A stretch of 64,000 bases of DNA from Deinococcus detaillensis (GCF_007280555.1 NZ_VKDB01000001.1:423006-487005); one strand, 5' to 3'. Counted from the stretch's first letter, positions 17,895-27,848 are shown. Made by a program: numbers and translations. Notes: generated from the letters alone by a model not told the origin.

Positions 17895-19142
17895 ATGGAG
17901 ATCAAACGAGTGGTGATTACCGGCTTGGGGCCAGTCAGCCCGATTGGTTTGGGCGCTGAGACCTTTGCACAGGCGCAGCGTGAAGGCAAGAGCGGCATCG
18001 GCCCGATCACCCATTTTGACGCCAGCGCCTGCCGGGCGCAGATCGCGGGTCAGGTCAACGACGACCTCAGCCCCTTTATTGAGGCCCGCGAAGCCAAGAA
18101 GCTTGACCGCTACGTGCAGCTCGCGCTGGCCGCTGCCGATCTGGCCGTAGAGCACAGCGGCCTGAGCAAGGAAGAATTGGCAGGCGAGCGCACCGGCACT
18201 TTGGTCGGCAGCGGCATCGGCGGCATGAAAACCTTTGAAGATCAGGCCAAGGTGATGGTGGAGCGCGGCCCCTCGCGGATCAGCCCGCTGTTCATTCCGA
18301 TGATGATCGCCAACATGGCCACCGGACACATCGCTATGCGCTTCGGAGCCACTGGGCCGAGCAGCACGGTGGTCACCGCCTGCGCCACCGGCTCGGGCGC
18401 GATTGGCGACGCTGCGCGGATCATTCAGCTCGGCCTCGCGGACGTGATGCTGGCGGGCGGCGCGGAAGCGGCCATCACCGGCCTGAGCATCGGCGGCTTC
18501 GGCAACATGCACGCCCTGACCGCCTCGCACAACGACGATCCTGAACAGGCCAGCCGACCTTTTGCGGCCTCACGTGACGGCTTCGTGCTGGGCGAGGGCG
18601 GCGCAGTGGTGGTCTTGGAAGAACTGGAACATGCCAAAAAGCGCGGAGCCAAAATCTACGCCGAAGTGGTGGGCTACGGCACCTCCGCCGACGCTTACCA
18701 CGTCACCATGCCCGCGCCGGAAGGCCGGGGCGCTCAGGTCGCCATGCGTCAAGCACTCAAATCCGGCGGCGTCAACCCCGAACAGATCGGCTATGTCAAC
18801 GCGCACGGCACTTCCACCCCCGCCAACGACCTCAACGAAACGCTGGCGATCAAAAGTGTTTACGGCGATCACGCCTACAAATTGGCCGTGAGCAGCACCA
18901 AATCCATGACCGGGCACTTGCTCGGCGCGGCAGGCGCGATGGAGGCCATCGCGGTGGCGCAGGCGCTCAGCGACGGAATTTTGCCGCCGACCATCAATCT
19001 GGCCGGCGACCCCGACCCAGCGCTTGACCTGGACTTTATTCCGGATGGAGCGCGTGAAAAGCAGGTGGACTACGCCATGAGCAACTCGTTTGCCTTCGGC
19101 GGTCAGAACGCGGTGCTGGTGTTCAAGCGCTGGACAGAGTAG
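17895..19142 (+). CDS. fabF: Beta-ketoacyl-ACP synthase II
   Basis: Elongating condensing enzyme of 415 residues with the Cys-His-His set: Cys163 (TACATGSGAIGDAARI), His304 (NAHGTSTPANDLNE) and His341 (KSMTGHLLGAAGA). Start at ATG 17895 after AGGGAG; an in-frame ATG at 17865 lies in the hairpin region without a ribosome site. It ends 10 bp before the convergent phoU. Confidence 0.97.
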   Translation: MEIKRVVITGLGPVSPIGLGAETFAQAQREGKSGIGPITHFDASACRAQIAGQVNDDLSPFIEAREAKKLDRYVQLALAAADLAVEHSGLSKEELAGERTGTLVGSGIGGMKTFEDQAKVMVERGPSRISPLFIPMMIANMATGHIAMRFGATGPSSTVVTACATGSGAIGDAARIIQLGLADVMLAGGAEAAITGLSIGGFGNMHALTASHNDDPEQASRPFAASRDGFVLGEGGAVVVLEELEHAKKRGAKIYAEVVGYGTSADAYHVTMPAPEGRGAQVAMRQALKSGGVNPEQIGYVNAHGTSTPANDLNETLAIKSVYGDHAYKLAVSSTKSMTGHLLGAAGAMEAIAVAQALSDGILPPTINLAGDPDPALDLDFIPDGAREKQVDYAMSNSFAFGGQNAVLVFKRWTE

Positions 19143-19152
19143 CGCGAGTAAC

Positions 19153-19839
19153 TCAGTCGCCGGCCTGCAACATGTTGGCTTCCAGCCGCTCGGCCACGTT
19201 GACCACGTGGTCGCCGAGGCGCTCCAAGCTGCGGGCCATCCGGGTAGCGGTCAGCGCCGCGCCGACGTCTTCGGGGTTTTCCAGGATGCGGGTGAGTGAA
19301 GCGCGTTGAAGCTGCTCGTAGAGGGCGTCGACCTGCTCAAAATCCAGCCGAATCACTTCCCTGACGCCGTCGAGGTCGCGCTCGGCAAAAGCGTAGGCCA
19401 ATCTCTCCAACATGTTGCTCAGGAGGCGGGCAATCGGCAGCACGTCTTGCAGCGCCGCCGTTTGGGCCAGTGGCCCCAGCGCTTCCAGGTCGCGCCCGAC
19501 TTGCCGCCCGTAGTCCCCGACCCGCTCCAGATCGGCCAGACTCCGAAACACCATCACGTAAAAATGCAGCTCGGTGTCGCTCAGCGGCTGGGCCATGGCC
19601 GTCAGGCACAGGTCTTCAAGCTCATATTCCAAAAGGTCCGTTTCGCGCTCGAGCTCGGCGGTGCGGACGGCCAGATTGGCAAACGCCCCACGCCCCACCG
19701 CCTGCTCAAGCAGCGCCATCTGTTCTAGCGTGATGCTGAGCATCCGTAAAAAACGGACGTTGAGGTGTCCTCTTAGGGGAGTAATGAGGCGGCTGTTCAT
19801 CGTGGCTAGTATGTCGTTCATGGGTAAGGGGGATGTCAT
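19153..19839 (-). CDS. phoU: Phosphate transport system regulator PhoU
   Basis: Helical protein that damps Pho signalling and Pst activity when phosphate is plentiful. Up to 228 residues with two PhoU repeats; typical metal-site segments are DLERVGDYGRQVGRDLEAL and SLERLGDHVVNVAERLEAN. The start is uncertain: ATG codons at 19839, 19821 and 19800 are in frame and none has a clear ribosome site; the last has a -10-like CATACT seven bases upstream. It is separated from pstB by a terminator and tandem repeats. Confidence 0.9.
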   Translation of the reverse strand: MTSPLPMNDILATMNSRLITPLRGHLNVRFLRMLSITLEQMALLEQAVGRGAFANLAVRTAELERETDLLEYELEDLCLTAMAQPLSDTELHFYVMVFRSLADLERVGDYGRQVGRDLEALGPLAQTAALQDVLPIARLLSNMLERLAYAFAERDLDGVREVIRLDFEQVDALYEQLQRASLTRILENPEDVGAALTATRMARSLERLGDHVVNVAERLEANMLQAGD

Positions 19840-19884
19840 GCGGGTTCTTGGCCGCTGAGCAAAGCGGAAGTCAGCAAAAACGTC

Positions 19885-19928
19885 GAGTCTCAGGATAGCT
19901 GTACTGAGCTCCTGAGACTCTTGTTTTT
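19885..19928. terminator. Strong bidirectional terminator between pstB and phoU
   Basis: Perfect 11-bp stem GAGTCTCAGGA (19885-19895) / TCCTGAGACTC (19910-19920). On the plus strand TTGTTTTT follows; on the minus strand GACGTTTTTG follows. It should end the pst transcript before phoU and also stop read-through from fabF. Confidence 0.75.
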
Positions 19929-19952
19929 CCGTTGGGTCTTTGGCGGCGCTGC

Positions 19953-20008
19953 TGGGCCTACCTGAATGGGCCTAGCTCAGTGGGCCTAGATCAATGGGCT
20001 TAGCCGAA
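19953..20008. repeat. Four tandem 14-bp repeats at the 3' end of pstB
   Basis: Units start at 19953, 19967, 19981 and 19995, each TGGGCCTA or TGGGCTTA followed by a variable 6-base tail. The last copy covers the pstB stop codon and its final codons. The minus-strand core is TAGGCCCA, which contains the palindrome GGCC. Confidence 0.9.
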
Positions 20009-20758
20009 GCGTCCCGTGACATACGCTTCGGTGCGCTCGTCTTTGGGCGAAGTGAAGAGTTGGTCGGTTTGGCCGTGCTCGACGAGGTCGCCGTTCAGGA
20101 AGAAGCTGGTGGTGTCGCTGACGCGGGCAGCCTGGTGCATATTGTGGGTCACGATAATGATGGTGGTGACTTTTTTGAGTTCGGTCATCAAATCTTCAAT
20201 CTTGGCGGTGCTGGCCGGATCGAGCGCTGAAGTCGGCTCGTCCATCAGCAGGATTTCGGGTTCGACGGCCAGAGCGCGGGCAATGCACAGCCGCTGCTGC
20301 TGTCCGCCCGACAAACCAGTGGCAGGCGACTTGAGGCGGTCTTTGACTTCTTCCCAAAGTGCTCCGCCGCGCAGGGAGCGCTCGGCAATTTCCATGAGGG
20401 CTTTTTGGTCGCGCATGCCGGCCAGCTTCAGGCCGCTGACCACGTTGTCAAACACGCTCATGGTCGGAAAGGGATTGGGCTTTTGAAACACCATCCCCAC
20501 CCGGCGGCGCACTTCTACCGGGTCGACGCCAGCGCTGTAAATGTCTTGGCCGTCCAGCAAAATCTGGCCTTCCACGCGTGCGCCCGGCGTGAGGTCGTGC
20601 ATCCGGTTGATGGCCCGCAAAAAAGTGGTTTTTCCGCAGCCCGAAGGGCCGATCAGGGCATTGACTGTGCCTTTTTCAACATCCAAGTTGACTTTGTTCA
20701 CGGCTTGCTTGCTGCCGTAATAGATATCTACGTTGCTGGCGGTCAGTAATAGGGACAT
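20000..20758 (-). CDS. pstB: Phosphate ABC transporter ATPase
   Basis: ATPase of the high-affinity phosphate importer, 252 residues. Walker A is [10 protein letters not shown], the Q-loop is [11 protein letters not shown], the signature is LSGGQQQR and Walker B is [12 protein letters not shown]. The conserved switch His is in [17 protein letters not shown] precedes the ATG. The last codons lie inside a 14-bp tandem repeat. Confidence 0.97.
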   Translation of the reverse strand: MSLLLTASNVDIYYGSKQAVNKVNLDVEKGTVNALIGPSGCGKTTFLRAINRMHDLTPGARVEGQILLDGQDIYSAGVDPVEVRRRVGMVFQKPNPFPTMSVFDNVVSGLKLAGMRDQKALMEIAERSLRGGALWEEVKDRLKSPATGLSGGQQQRLCIARALAVEPEILLMDEPTSALDPASTAKIEDLMTELKKVTTIIIVTHNMHQAARVSDTTSFFLNGDLVEHGQTDQLFTSPKDERTEAYVTGRFG

Positions 20759-20817
20759 GTAGCTCCTTTCAGGGTTTGGGGAGGGGAGGGCAAAAGCGGA
20801 TACCTTTACTCAGCGTT

Positions 20818-21684
20818 TTACTTTTGCCTGCTGGCAAAGCGGGCCAGCAAGGAGGTCACGAAAATGAGGGTAATCAGCAGCAGCGCTCCAGCTTGAGCGA
20901 GGCGCTGGTTTTCGTCGTAAGCGCTGGTGGCTCCGATAAAAATTTGCAGCGGCAAAGCGCTGGTGGGTTGCAGGGGATTGAGGTTGACCAGGTTGCTGCC
21001 GAAAGCCGTGAACAGCAGTGGAGCCGCTTCTCCAGCCACGCGGGAGAGGGCCAGCATCAGGCCGGTGATAATGCCGCCGCTGGCTGCGGGCAGCACGATG
21101 CTCAGAATCACTTTCCACTGCGGCAGGCCGAGTGCCAAGCCCGCCTCACGCACGCTCAGCGGCACCAGTTTCAGCACTTCCTCGGTGGTTCTGACCACGA
21201 TAGGCACCATCAACAGGCCCAGCGCCACGCTGCCCGCAAAGGCGCTGAAGTGTCCCATCGGTCTGACCACCAGTGCGTAAACCACCAGCCCCATCACGAT
21301 GGCGGGAATGCCGCTCAGCACGTCACTGAGCATTCGAATAACCGGCATCAGGCGGTGGCGCGGAAATTCGGCCAAAAAGATACCGCCCGCGACGCCCACC
21401 AGAACGCCCAGCACGGCGGCCATCGCCAAGATCAGCAGCGAGCCGGAAATGGCGTTGGCCCAGCCGCCGCCCGCTTCGCCTTCAGGCGCTGGGGTTTTGA
21501 GAAAAAAGTCGAGATTGAGAGCGCCGAAGCCTTTGAGAAGCAGAAAACCGAAAATCAGGATCAGCGGCGCGACCACCAGCATGGTGCCGAGGCCGATCAA
21601 AAAGCCCATGAAGGCGTTCTTGGATTTGCGGCCACCGCTCAGGCCGTTTTTGTTGAAGGTCGGTGATAACTGCGACACGGCCAT
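20818..21684 (-). CDS. pstA: Phosphate ABC transporter permease PstA
   Basis: Membrane subunit of 288 residues with six hydrophobic segments and the MetI-type loop (VPLSVREAGLALGLPQWKVILSIVLPAA) that docks PstB. It starts one base after the pstC stop and is followed by pstB after 59 bp. Confidence 0.95.
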   Translation of the reverse strand: MAVSQLSPTFNKNGLSGGRKSKNAFMGFLIGLGTMLVVAPLILIFGFLLLKGFGALNLDFFLKTPAPEGEAGGGWANAISGSLLILAMAAVLGVLVGVAGGIFLAEFPRHRLMPVIRMLSDVLSGIPAIVMGLVVYALVVRPMGHFSAFAGSVALGLLMVPIVVRTTEEVLKLVPLSVREAGLALGLPQWKVILSIVLPAASGGIITGLMLALSRVAGEAAPLLFTAFGSNLVNLNPLQPTSALPLQIFIGATSAYDENQRLAQAGALLLITLIFVTSLLARFASRQK

Positions 21685-21685
21685 T

Positions 21686-22681
21686 TCACAGCCCCTTTGG
21701 CGTCAAGCGCAAAATGATGATGCGGGCGATTAAGTTGACGAACACGCTGACAAAAAAGAGTGTCAGGCCCAGGCCCACCACGCTGGAGCGCTGGAGGCCC
21801 TCGCGGGCGTCACCGAACTGATTGGCGATCATAGAAGCCATCGTCGCGGTGGGCGACCAAATGCTTTTGATGATTTCGGGGGTGTTGCCGATGACCATCG
21901 CCACCGCCAGCGTCTCGCCCAGCGCCCGGCCCAGCGCCAGAATAATGCCGCCCATGATGCCCGCTCTGGCATACGGCAAAATCGCCAAGCTGATGACTTC
22001 CCATTTGGTCGCGCCCAGCGCGTACATGGCCTCGCGCTGATCGGCGGGCACCAGCCGGATCACGTCGCGGGCCACCGAAGCGGTGAACGGCAAAATCATG
22101 ATCGCCAAAATGGTGACGGCCAGCAAAAAGCCCAGGCCGGTGGGCACCTGCGGCATAAAAAAGCATTGCAGCGAGGTGGTGTTGCTGTTAAACAGCTCGG
22201 CGCAGCGGGCGGTCAAGTCGGGGTTGCTGGTGTAGAGCCACAGCTGCACCTGCTGAAACAGCGGCTTGAGCGCGAAGAGCGCCCACAGCCCGTATACCAC
22301 GCTCGGCACGGCGGCCAGCAGCTCAACGAGGTAGCCCACCGGGTTGGCCAGCCACTTGGGCGCGTACTCGGCCACAAACAGCGCCGAGGCAATCGCCAGC
22401 GGTACGCTGATCAGCAGCGCCAAAAAGCTGGTCAGCAGTGTGCCCATCACCAAACTCAGTGCGCCGTACTCGCTGGTGACCGGGTTCCAGACATTGGTGG
22501 TCAAAAAACTCAGGCCGAATTTCTGAATGGCCGGCCATGACTGCTGTCCCAGCAGCGCGATGCTCAGCACAAAGGTCAGGGCAATCACCAGCGACAAGCC
22601 AACGATGACGGTGCGGAATATCCCGTCGCCTTTAGAACTGAGTTTGGGGAGCGTCACTTTTCGGGGAAAGGGTTCATTCAT
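21686..22681 (-). CDS. pstC: Phosphate ABC transporter permease PstC
   Basis: Membrane subunit of 331 residues. It has the MetI-type loop [31 protein letters not shown] and about six helices, with a periplasmic insert near residues 140-185 that carries two Cys. A terminator-like hairpin separates it from pstS upstream, so it is probably expressed below pstS. Confidence 0.95.
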   Translation of the reverse strand: MNEPFPRKVTLPKLSSKGDGIFRTVIVGLSLVIALTFVLSIALLGQQSWPAIQKFGLSFLTTNVWNPVTSEYGALSLVMGTLLTSFLALLISVPLAIASALFVAEYAPKWLANPVGYLVELLAAVPSVVYGLWALFALKPLFQQVQLWLYTSNPDLTARCAELFNSNTTSLQCFFMPQVPTGLGFLLAVTILAIMILPFTASVARDVIRLVPADQREAMYALGATKWEVISLAILPYARAGIMGGIILALGRALGETLAVAMVIGNTPEIIKSIWSPTATMASMIANQFGDAREGLQRSSVVGLGLTLFFVSVFVNLIARIIILRLTPKGL

Positions 22682-22775
22682 CTGTGGCCTCTAAGCGCCG
22701 AACAAGTGCGCGTTAAGATAGTTCACTGTTCAAGTGTCAGCTTGAAGTCAGGCTGCGAAAAAGTCGACAAGCCAG

Positions 22776-22808
22776 CAAAAATCGGAGCGCCCACAATGGA
22801 GTGCTCCG
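22776..22808 (-). terminator. Hairpin between pstS and pstC
   Basis: On the minus strand CGGAGC...GCTCCG (arms at 22803-22808 and 22783-22788) is followed by ATTTTT. It is a partial terminator candidate. A second inverted repeat, TTCAAG-TGTCAG-CTTGAA (22729-22746), lies between it and the pstC start. Confidence 0.55.
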
Positions 22809-22838
22809 CTTAGAAAGGTCAGGTTCAAGTGGCGTCGT

Positions 22839-23870
22839 TTAGAACTTTGCGCCGCCGTAGTTCATGCTGGCAATGATGGTCTTGGCTTTGTTGGCCGCGT
22901 TGGCCGGCAGTTTGGCGTAGTCCAGCGGCTCGTTGTACTGCTGGCCGGTGCTGACCATCCAGCTCAGGAGGTTCTTGAGGTCTTTGGCCTGCGCCTCGGT
23001 GCGGCTGCCGTACTTCTGATCTTGGTAAAAGATGATGTAGGTAAAGCTGGCAATCGGGTAGGCGTTGGGATTGGCGCTGTTGGTGATGCTGACGCGGGTA
23101 TCGGCTGGGATGACCACGCCTTCAGCGGCCAGCGCGGCTGGGCCGTTGTCGGCCACGATCATTTTGCCGGCCCGGTTCTTGACTGCGCCGAAGTCCAGTT
23201 TGGTCTGCTTGGCGTAAATCAGTTCCACGTAGCCAATCGCGCCGGGGGTGCTTTTGACGATGCCGGCCACGCCGTCGTTGCCTTTGCCGCCCACGCCCAC
23301 CGGCCACTGCACACTGTTGGCGCTGCCGACTTTGGTTTTCCACTCGCTGCTGACTTTGCTCAGGTAATCGGTGAATACGGCGGTGGTGCCGGAGCCGTCC
23401 GAGCGGCGAGCCACCGTGATCGGCAGGCCGGGCAAGGTCACGTCAGGGTTGAGTTTCTTGATGGCCGGATCACTCCACAACTTGACTTTGCCGAGGTAGA
23501 TGTCGGCCAGCAGCTTGCCGTCAAAGTTGAGCTTGGTGGTCACGCCGGGCAGGTTGTAGGAGGGAACCACTGCGCCGATGGCGGTGGGGATGTGCAGCAG
23601 CTTGCCGGGAGCAGGCTTCATGGCTTCGTCGCTCATAGGGTTGTCGCTGGCTCCGAAATCCACGGTGCGGGCGATGATCTGCTGCTGGCCCGAGCCGGAA
23701 CCCACCGATTGGTAGTTCACGTCGTTGCCGCTGGCGGTTTTGTATTCGGCAAACATCTTGGAATACAGCGGATAAGGAAAGCTCGCGCCCGCGCCGGTGA
23801 TGGTGGCAGCGGAGGCGGCAGCGGCGGTCATTGCGATCAGGCTCAGGCCCAAAGTCAAAATCTTCTTCAT
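22839..23870 (-). CDS. pstS: Phosphate-binding protein PstS
   Basis: Exported phosphate receptor, 343 residues. A signal peptide ([21 protein letters not shown]) is followed by [28 protein letters not shown] and FGASDNPM, and by [16 protein letters not shown], all phosphate-contact segments. First gene of the pstSCAB set. An array of 11-bp-spaced GTCA repeats lies 24 bp upstream of the start codon. Confidence 0.97.
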   Translation of the reverse strand: MKKILTLGLSLIAMTAAAASAATITGAGASFPYPLYSKMFAEYKTASGNDVNYQSVGSGSGQQQIIARTVDFGASDNPMSDEAMKPAPGKLLHIPTAIGAVVPSYNLPGVTTKLNFDGKLLADIYLGKVKLWSDPAIKKLNPDVTLPGLPITVARRSDGSGTTAVFTDYLSKVSSEWKTKVGSANSVQWPVGVGGKGNDGVAGIVKSTPGAIGYVELIYAKQTKLDFGAVKNRAGKMIVADNGPAALAAEGVVIPADTRVSITNSANPNAYPIASFTYIIFYQDQKYGSRTEAQAKDLKNLLSWMVSTGQQYNEPLDYAKLPANAANKAKTIIASMNYGGAKF

Positions 23871-23890
23871 GCCTCACACTGTGCTGTTTG

Positions 23891-23943
23891 TTTGTCAGGG
23901 GAACGTCACTGGTTTGTCAGGCCCGCGTCAGCCCAGATGTCAT
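23891..23943. promoter_or_regulatory. Pho-box-like array upstream of pstS
   Basis: GTCA occurs at 23894, 23905, 23916 and 23927 (exactly 11 bp apart) and again at 23939. Two units share TTTGTCAGG. One helical turn between direct TGTCA-like repeats is how PhoB/PhoP-type response regulators bind. On the pstS coding strand the motif reads TGAC. Position and spacing argue for phosphate control of pstS. Confidence 0.65.
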
Positions 23944-24074
23944 TTCAGCCCAGACCCGTTTGGGGTGGTGGCCGCTTGCTCGGTATTGTTGAAGGCAGGT
24001 GACCTAGAGGAAAAGCTTAAGAAACACCCCCAGCAAATTTGTACCGAGTTCAAGGCAGGATGCTAAGTTAAGCC

Positions 24075-25049
24075 ATGACCGCCGCTGCCCACCCACCCGC
24101 GCTGCACCATCTGCGCGGCACGCTCTACGCCGCCTTGGTCCCGATTCCCTTGCCGATGAAAACCGTCACGGTGCTGATCGACCTCTCGCCGCCTGTGACT
24201 TTGATCGACACCAGCATCAACACCCCTGAAGCTCGGCAGGCCCTCGAAGCCGCGCTGAGTGCCCTCGGCCTGCACTGGCCCGACATCGAGCGCGTCATCG
24301 TGACCCACATCCACCCCGATCACTACGGCTTGGCGGGGCTGATCGAGGAGCGCAGCGGAGCGTCGGTGCAGATGCTCGACCATTCTGTTAAGCAAGAACG
24401 GCTCTGGTCGGACTGGGAAAGGCAGTTGCCCGCCCAGCACCAGTTTTTTGCCGAGCACGGTGCGCCGCCGAATTTTGGCGTGGGCGAAGCGCAAACATCC
24501 GAATGGGTGCGGCCCGCCGTTCGCCTGACGCCGCTGCAAGCGGGGCAACAGGTGACGCTGGACGGGGCCGACTGGCAAGTGCTGTGGCTGCCGGGCCACG
24601 CTGACGGGCACCTGGGGCTGTGGCAACCCGAAACTGAGATGCTGATCGCCGGAGACGCCATCTTGCCGCGCATCACCCCCAACATCGGCCTATATGTGGG
24701 CGGGCGGCCCGATCCGCTGGGCGATTACTTTGCCACGCTCGAGAACATCAGGGCGCTTGGCCCGGTGCAGGCGGTGGTGGGCCACTACGGGCCAACGATG
24801 GACAAGGTGGCGGCGCGGGCGCAGGAAATACACGGGCATCACTTGGAGCGCCTGGATGAGCTCCTTGTGGCCGTGCGGGAGCGCCCCCGCCACGCTTACG
24901 ACCTGAGCTTCGTGCTGTTTGCCCGCGAATTGCCGCCGAGCGGTCGCCGCTTTGCAGTGGCCGAAACTTTGGCCCACGCCGAGTATTTGCGGCTGGGGGG
25001 CGCGGTGCAGCGCAGTTGGGTGGACGGGGTCTGGCAGTATCACGACTGA
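24075..25049 (+). CDS. MBL-fold metallohydrolase
   Basis: Metallo-beta-lactamase-fold hydrolase of 324 residues. The zinc motif THIHPDHYG lies near residue 76, with further ligands in LPGHADGHLG and IAGDAIL and a late VVGHYGP. The substrate is unknown; the long C-terminal helical part is common in hydroxyacylglutathione-hydrolase-like relatives. TAAGTT ends five bases before the ATG, suggesting a leaderless mRNA. It is divergent from pstS. Confidence 0.9.
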   Translation: MTAAAHPPALHHLRGTLYAALVPIPLPMKTVTVLIDLSPPVTLIDTSINTPEARQALEAALSALGLHWPDIERVIVTHIHPDHYGLAGLIEERSGASVQMLDHSVKQERLWSDWERQLPAQHQFFAEHGAPPNFGVGEAQTSEWVRPAVRLTPLQAGQQVTLDGADWQVLWLPGHADGHLGLWQPETEMLIAGDAILPRITPNIGLYVGGRPDPLGDYFATLENIRALGPVQAVVGHYGPTMDKVAARAQEIHGHHLERLDELLVAVRERPRHAYDLSFVLFARELPPSGRRFAVAETLAHAEYLRLGGAVQRSWVDGVWQYHD

Positions 25050-25088
25050 GGCAGCGGTGGTCATAGGCCTCAAATAAAGACACGAAAA

Positions 25089-25125
25089 GGCGGGCCAGCT
25101 TCATCAGCCGCCCGCCCTCTTTTTT
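25089..25125. terminator. Bidirectional terminator between the MBL gene and secDF
   Basis: Stem GGCGGGC (25089-25095) / GCCCGCC (25110-25116) is followed by TTTTTT on the plus strand. On the minus strand it is followed by TTTT. The two genes converge here. Confidence 0.75.
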
Positions 25126-25131
25126 AAGGTT

Positions 25132-27417
25132 TTACTTCGTCGTGGGCGTTGCCGCGCCGGTCACGGCTTTTTTGCCCATGCGTTCTTCCAGCAGCACCAC
25201 CATCGGGGCCACGATATAAATGCTGGAATAAGTGCCGATCAAAATGCCCACGATCAGCGCAATGGAAAAGTCGCGCAGCACCGGGCCGCCGAAAATCAGC
25301 AAGCTGAACAGCGGCAACATGGTGCTGATCGAGGTCATCACCGTGCGCGAGAGCGTTTGGTTGATCGAGATATTCACGATTTCGCGGTAGCTCTTGCCGC
25401 GCAGCAGCTTGAGATTCTCGCGGATACGGTCCGACACGATAATGGAATCGTTGAGTGAGTAGCCGATCAAGGTCAGGAGGGCCGCCACCGAAGCGATGTT
25501 GAATTCCAGTTTCGCCACGGCGTAGAGGCCCATCACGATGGCCACGTCATGCAGCACGGCGATAATAGAGCCGAATCCCATCACGAAATCGAAGCGGAAC
25601 CAGACATAAACAAGAATCAGGCCCAGGCCCACCAGCACAGCGTAAATGGTTTGCTGGGTGAGTTCTGCGCCCACCGCTGGCCCCACCGTTTCGGTTTGCT
25701 GCACTTCGCCGCCGGGCAGCGCGTTGATTTTGGCGTCCAGCAGCTTGACTTGATCGCTGGTCAGTTCCGGCACCTTGATGGTGTAGGTCACGCCCCCCGC
25801 TGTGGGGTTGATGTCGCGCTGGATGCTGGTGCTTTGGCCGGTCACGTTGGCAATGCCGGCGCTGGTGACTGCCGTGCGAACCTGCTCGGTGGTGGTGCTC
25901 GGCGCAGCTTTAGCAGTGATGCTGGTACCGGAAGTGAAGTCCACCCCGAAATTCAGTCCCCGCACGCCTACGAAGGTCGCGCCCGCGATGGCCAGCAAGA
26001 TACTGGCAGTGGTGATAAAGGGAGCCGCTTTGATGAAGTTGATGTTCGGAACGCCGATTCTGAACGGCGCTTTGAAGTCGCGCTTGTTGGCAACGGCGTA
26101 CAGCATCCACTTGGCGAACACCAGGTTAGAAAAAGCCGAGGCCACCACGCCGATAATCAAAGTGACGGCGAAGCCTTTGACCGGCCCCGAGGCGTAGTTG
26201 TAAAGCGCCAAAGCTGAGAGCAGGTGAGAAGCGTTCACGTCCAAAATGGTCAGGGTGGAGTGTTCGTAGCCTACGTTGATGGCGTTTTTCAGACCTTTGC
26301 CCCGGCCCATTTCCTCTTTGATGCGCTCGAAGGAAATCACGTTGCCGTCCACTGCCGCGCCGATGGTCAGCACCAGGCCGGCGATGCCCGGCAAGGTCAG
26401 GGTGGCCCCGAAGCCGCCCAGCAAGCCCAGAATGGTCACCGAGCTGAACAGCAAGCCAAGAGAGCCGACCAGACCAAACCAGAAGCCGTAATAGAAAAAC
26501 AGCATGCCGAAGACGGCAGCGATACCGACCAGCGCGGCAATTGCGCCGCTGCGGATGGCGTCTGCGCCCAGCGTCGGGCCGATGGCGCGTTCCTCGTCCA
26601 CTTTAATTTTGATCGGCAGCGAGCCGGATTTCAGTACCAAGGCCAACTCGCTGGCTTCTTTTGAATCGAAGCTGCCGGTGATTTGGAAGTTGTTGTAAAG
26701 CGCCGACTGAATGGTGGCCACCGATTTGATCTGGCCGTCGAGCACCACCGCCATCGATTTCTGAACATTCTTGCTGGTGAAGTCGCCAAAGGCTTTGGAA
26801 TCTTTGGGATTGACGTTGACGTTGACTTGCCAGACGCTGGGCCGCTGCTGGTCGATGCCCGCCGTCGCGCCCGCCACGATGCTGCCGGTGGCCTCAGCCG
26901 GGCCGAGGTCGGAGAGCTTGTAGCCGAGCGAGGCGGGGTTGCGCTGCAACTCGGCGGGATCCTGCTTGGCTCCGGGGTTGACGATCTTGAATTCCAGCTT
27001 GGCCTGCTGCTTGACGATTTGCCGGGCGCTGTCCTGCACGGCGGGAGTGGCTCCCGGAATCTCCACGACCACCCGTTTGTTGCCCGAGACCGTCACGGTG
27101 GGCTCGGTGACGCCTAGGGTGTTGATGCGGTTTTCGATGATGGTCTTGACCTGAGAGAGCTGGTCTTTGGTGGCCGTTCCCGTTTCCGGCGAGAGCGTCA
27201 TTCGCAGCCCGCCTTCGAGGTCGAGGCCCAGCGTAATGAATTTAAAGTTGTTGCCCCACAGCTCGCCAATATGGTCTCTGTGCTGCCAGGGCCGCCAGAT
27301 AAAGGTGATGCTCAGCAGCAGCACCGCCAAAATGGCGAGGGTGGTCGTGATGGAGTTGCGCCGCTGCGGGGCGGCTTTCTTGCGGCGCACGGGCCGTTTG
27401 GGGGTATTAAAGGTCAT
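25132..27417 (-). CDS. secDF: Protein translocase subunit SecDF (fusion)
   Basis: Proton-driven accessory of the Sec translocon, fused as one 761-residue chain. The SecD half (about 1-440) has an N-terminal helix, the motif LGLDLEGGLRMTL, a periplasmic P1 domain and GIAGLVLTIGAAVDGNVISFERIKEE. The SecF half (about 450-761) has LNFGVDFTSGTSI and LLTLIGYSLNDSIIVSDRIRENL. About twelve helices are expected. A small membrane-anchored protein gene lies 53 bp upstream. Confidence 0.97.
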   Translation of the reverse strand: MTFNTPKRPVRRKKAAPQRRNSITTTLAILAVLLLSITFIWRPWQHRDHIGELWGNNFKFITLGLDLEGGLRMTLSPETGTATKDQLSQVKTIIENRINTLGVTEPTVTVSGNKRVVVEIPGATPAVQDSARQIVKQQAKLEFKIVNPGAKQDPAELQRNPASLGYKLSDLGPAEATGSIVAGATAGIDQQRPSVWQVNVNVNPKDSKAFGDFTSKNVQKSMAVVLDGQIKSVATIQSALYNNFQITGSFDSKEASELALVLKSGSLPIKIKVDEERAIGPTLGADAIRSGAIAALVGIAAVFGMLFFYYGFWFGLVGSLGLLFSSVTILGLLGGFGATLTLPGIAGLVLTIGAAVDGNVISFERIKEEMGRGKGLKNAINVGYEHSTLTILDVNASHLLSALALYNYASGPVKGFAVTLIIGVVASAFSNLVFAKWMLYAVANKRDFKAPFRIGVPNINFIKAAPFITTASILLAIAGATFVGVRGLNFGVDFTSGTSITAKAAPSTTTEQVRTAVTSAGIANVTGQSTSIQRDINPTAGGVTYTIKVPELTSDQVKLLDAKINALPGGEVQQTETVGPAVGAELTQQTIYAVLVGLGLILVYVWFRFDFVMGFGSIIAVLHDVAIVMGLYAVAKLEFNIASVAALLTLIGYSLNDSIIVSDRIRENLKLLRGKSYREIVNISINQTLSRTVMTSISTMLPLFSLLIFGGPVLRDFSIALIVGILIGTYSSIYIVAPMVVLLEERMGKKAVTGAATPTTK

Positions 27418-27470
27418 GGGGACTCCGGTAGAAGAGAAGGGTTCAAGGTCGGTGGCGTGTGGCCCTGACC

Positions 27471-27809
27471 TCAGCCCCCATCAGTTTGCTGCCGTCCCAG
27501 CGCCGTCAAGTCCGGCATCCTCGGCCCGGTTTGGGCTTCGCCCAGCAGCAGCGCAGTTCGCTGATACTGCGGCGCGTCGATCATCAGTTCTTCTTGCGGC
27601 GCGGCCAGCAGGCTTGGCCCCGGCGTCGGCGCAGGCATGGCCCGCAGTTCCGGCAAGGCGGCTTGCCCCGCCGTCATCAGCGTGCGCTGACCCTCGGGGT
27701 GCGGCGTTTGGTTGCCCCACACCGCCAGCAAAGAGAAGGCAGCAATCAGCCCCGGCCACAGCTTGATAAAGCGGGCCAGAAGGTGGGGTGAGGGCGGCAG
27801 GGTCTTCAT
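27471..27809 (-). CDS. Small membrane-anchored or exported protein of unknown function
   Basis: Product of 112 residues with an N-terminal hydrophobic helix (FIKLWPGLIAAFSLLAVWG) and a Pro/Ala/Gln-rich tail without recognised domains. An extended -10 (TGCTATAGT) lies about 40 bp upstream of the ATG and it ends 53 bp before secDF, so the two may share a transcript. Judged a probable gene from promoter, anchor and position; I know no family. Confidence 0.55.
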   Translation of the reverse strand: MKTLPPSPHLLARFIKLWPGLIAAFSLLAVWGNQTPHPEGQRTLMTAGQAALPELRAMPAPTPGPSLLAAPQEELMIDAPQYQRTALLLGEAQTGPRMPDLTALGRQQTDGG

Positions 27810-27848
27810 ATGTTTTTTGACAGCGTTAAGGTGGCCTTAAGGCAAGTC

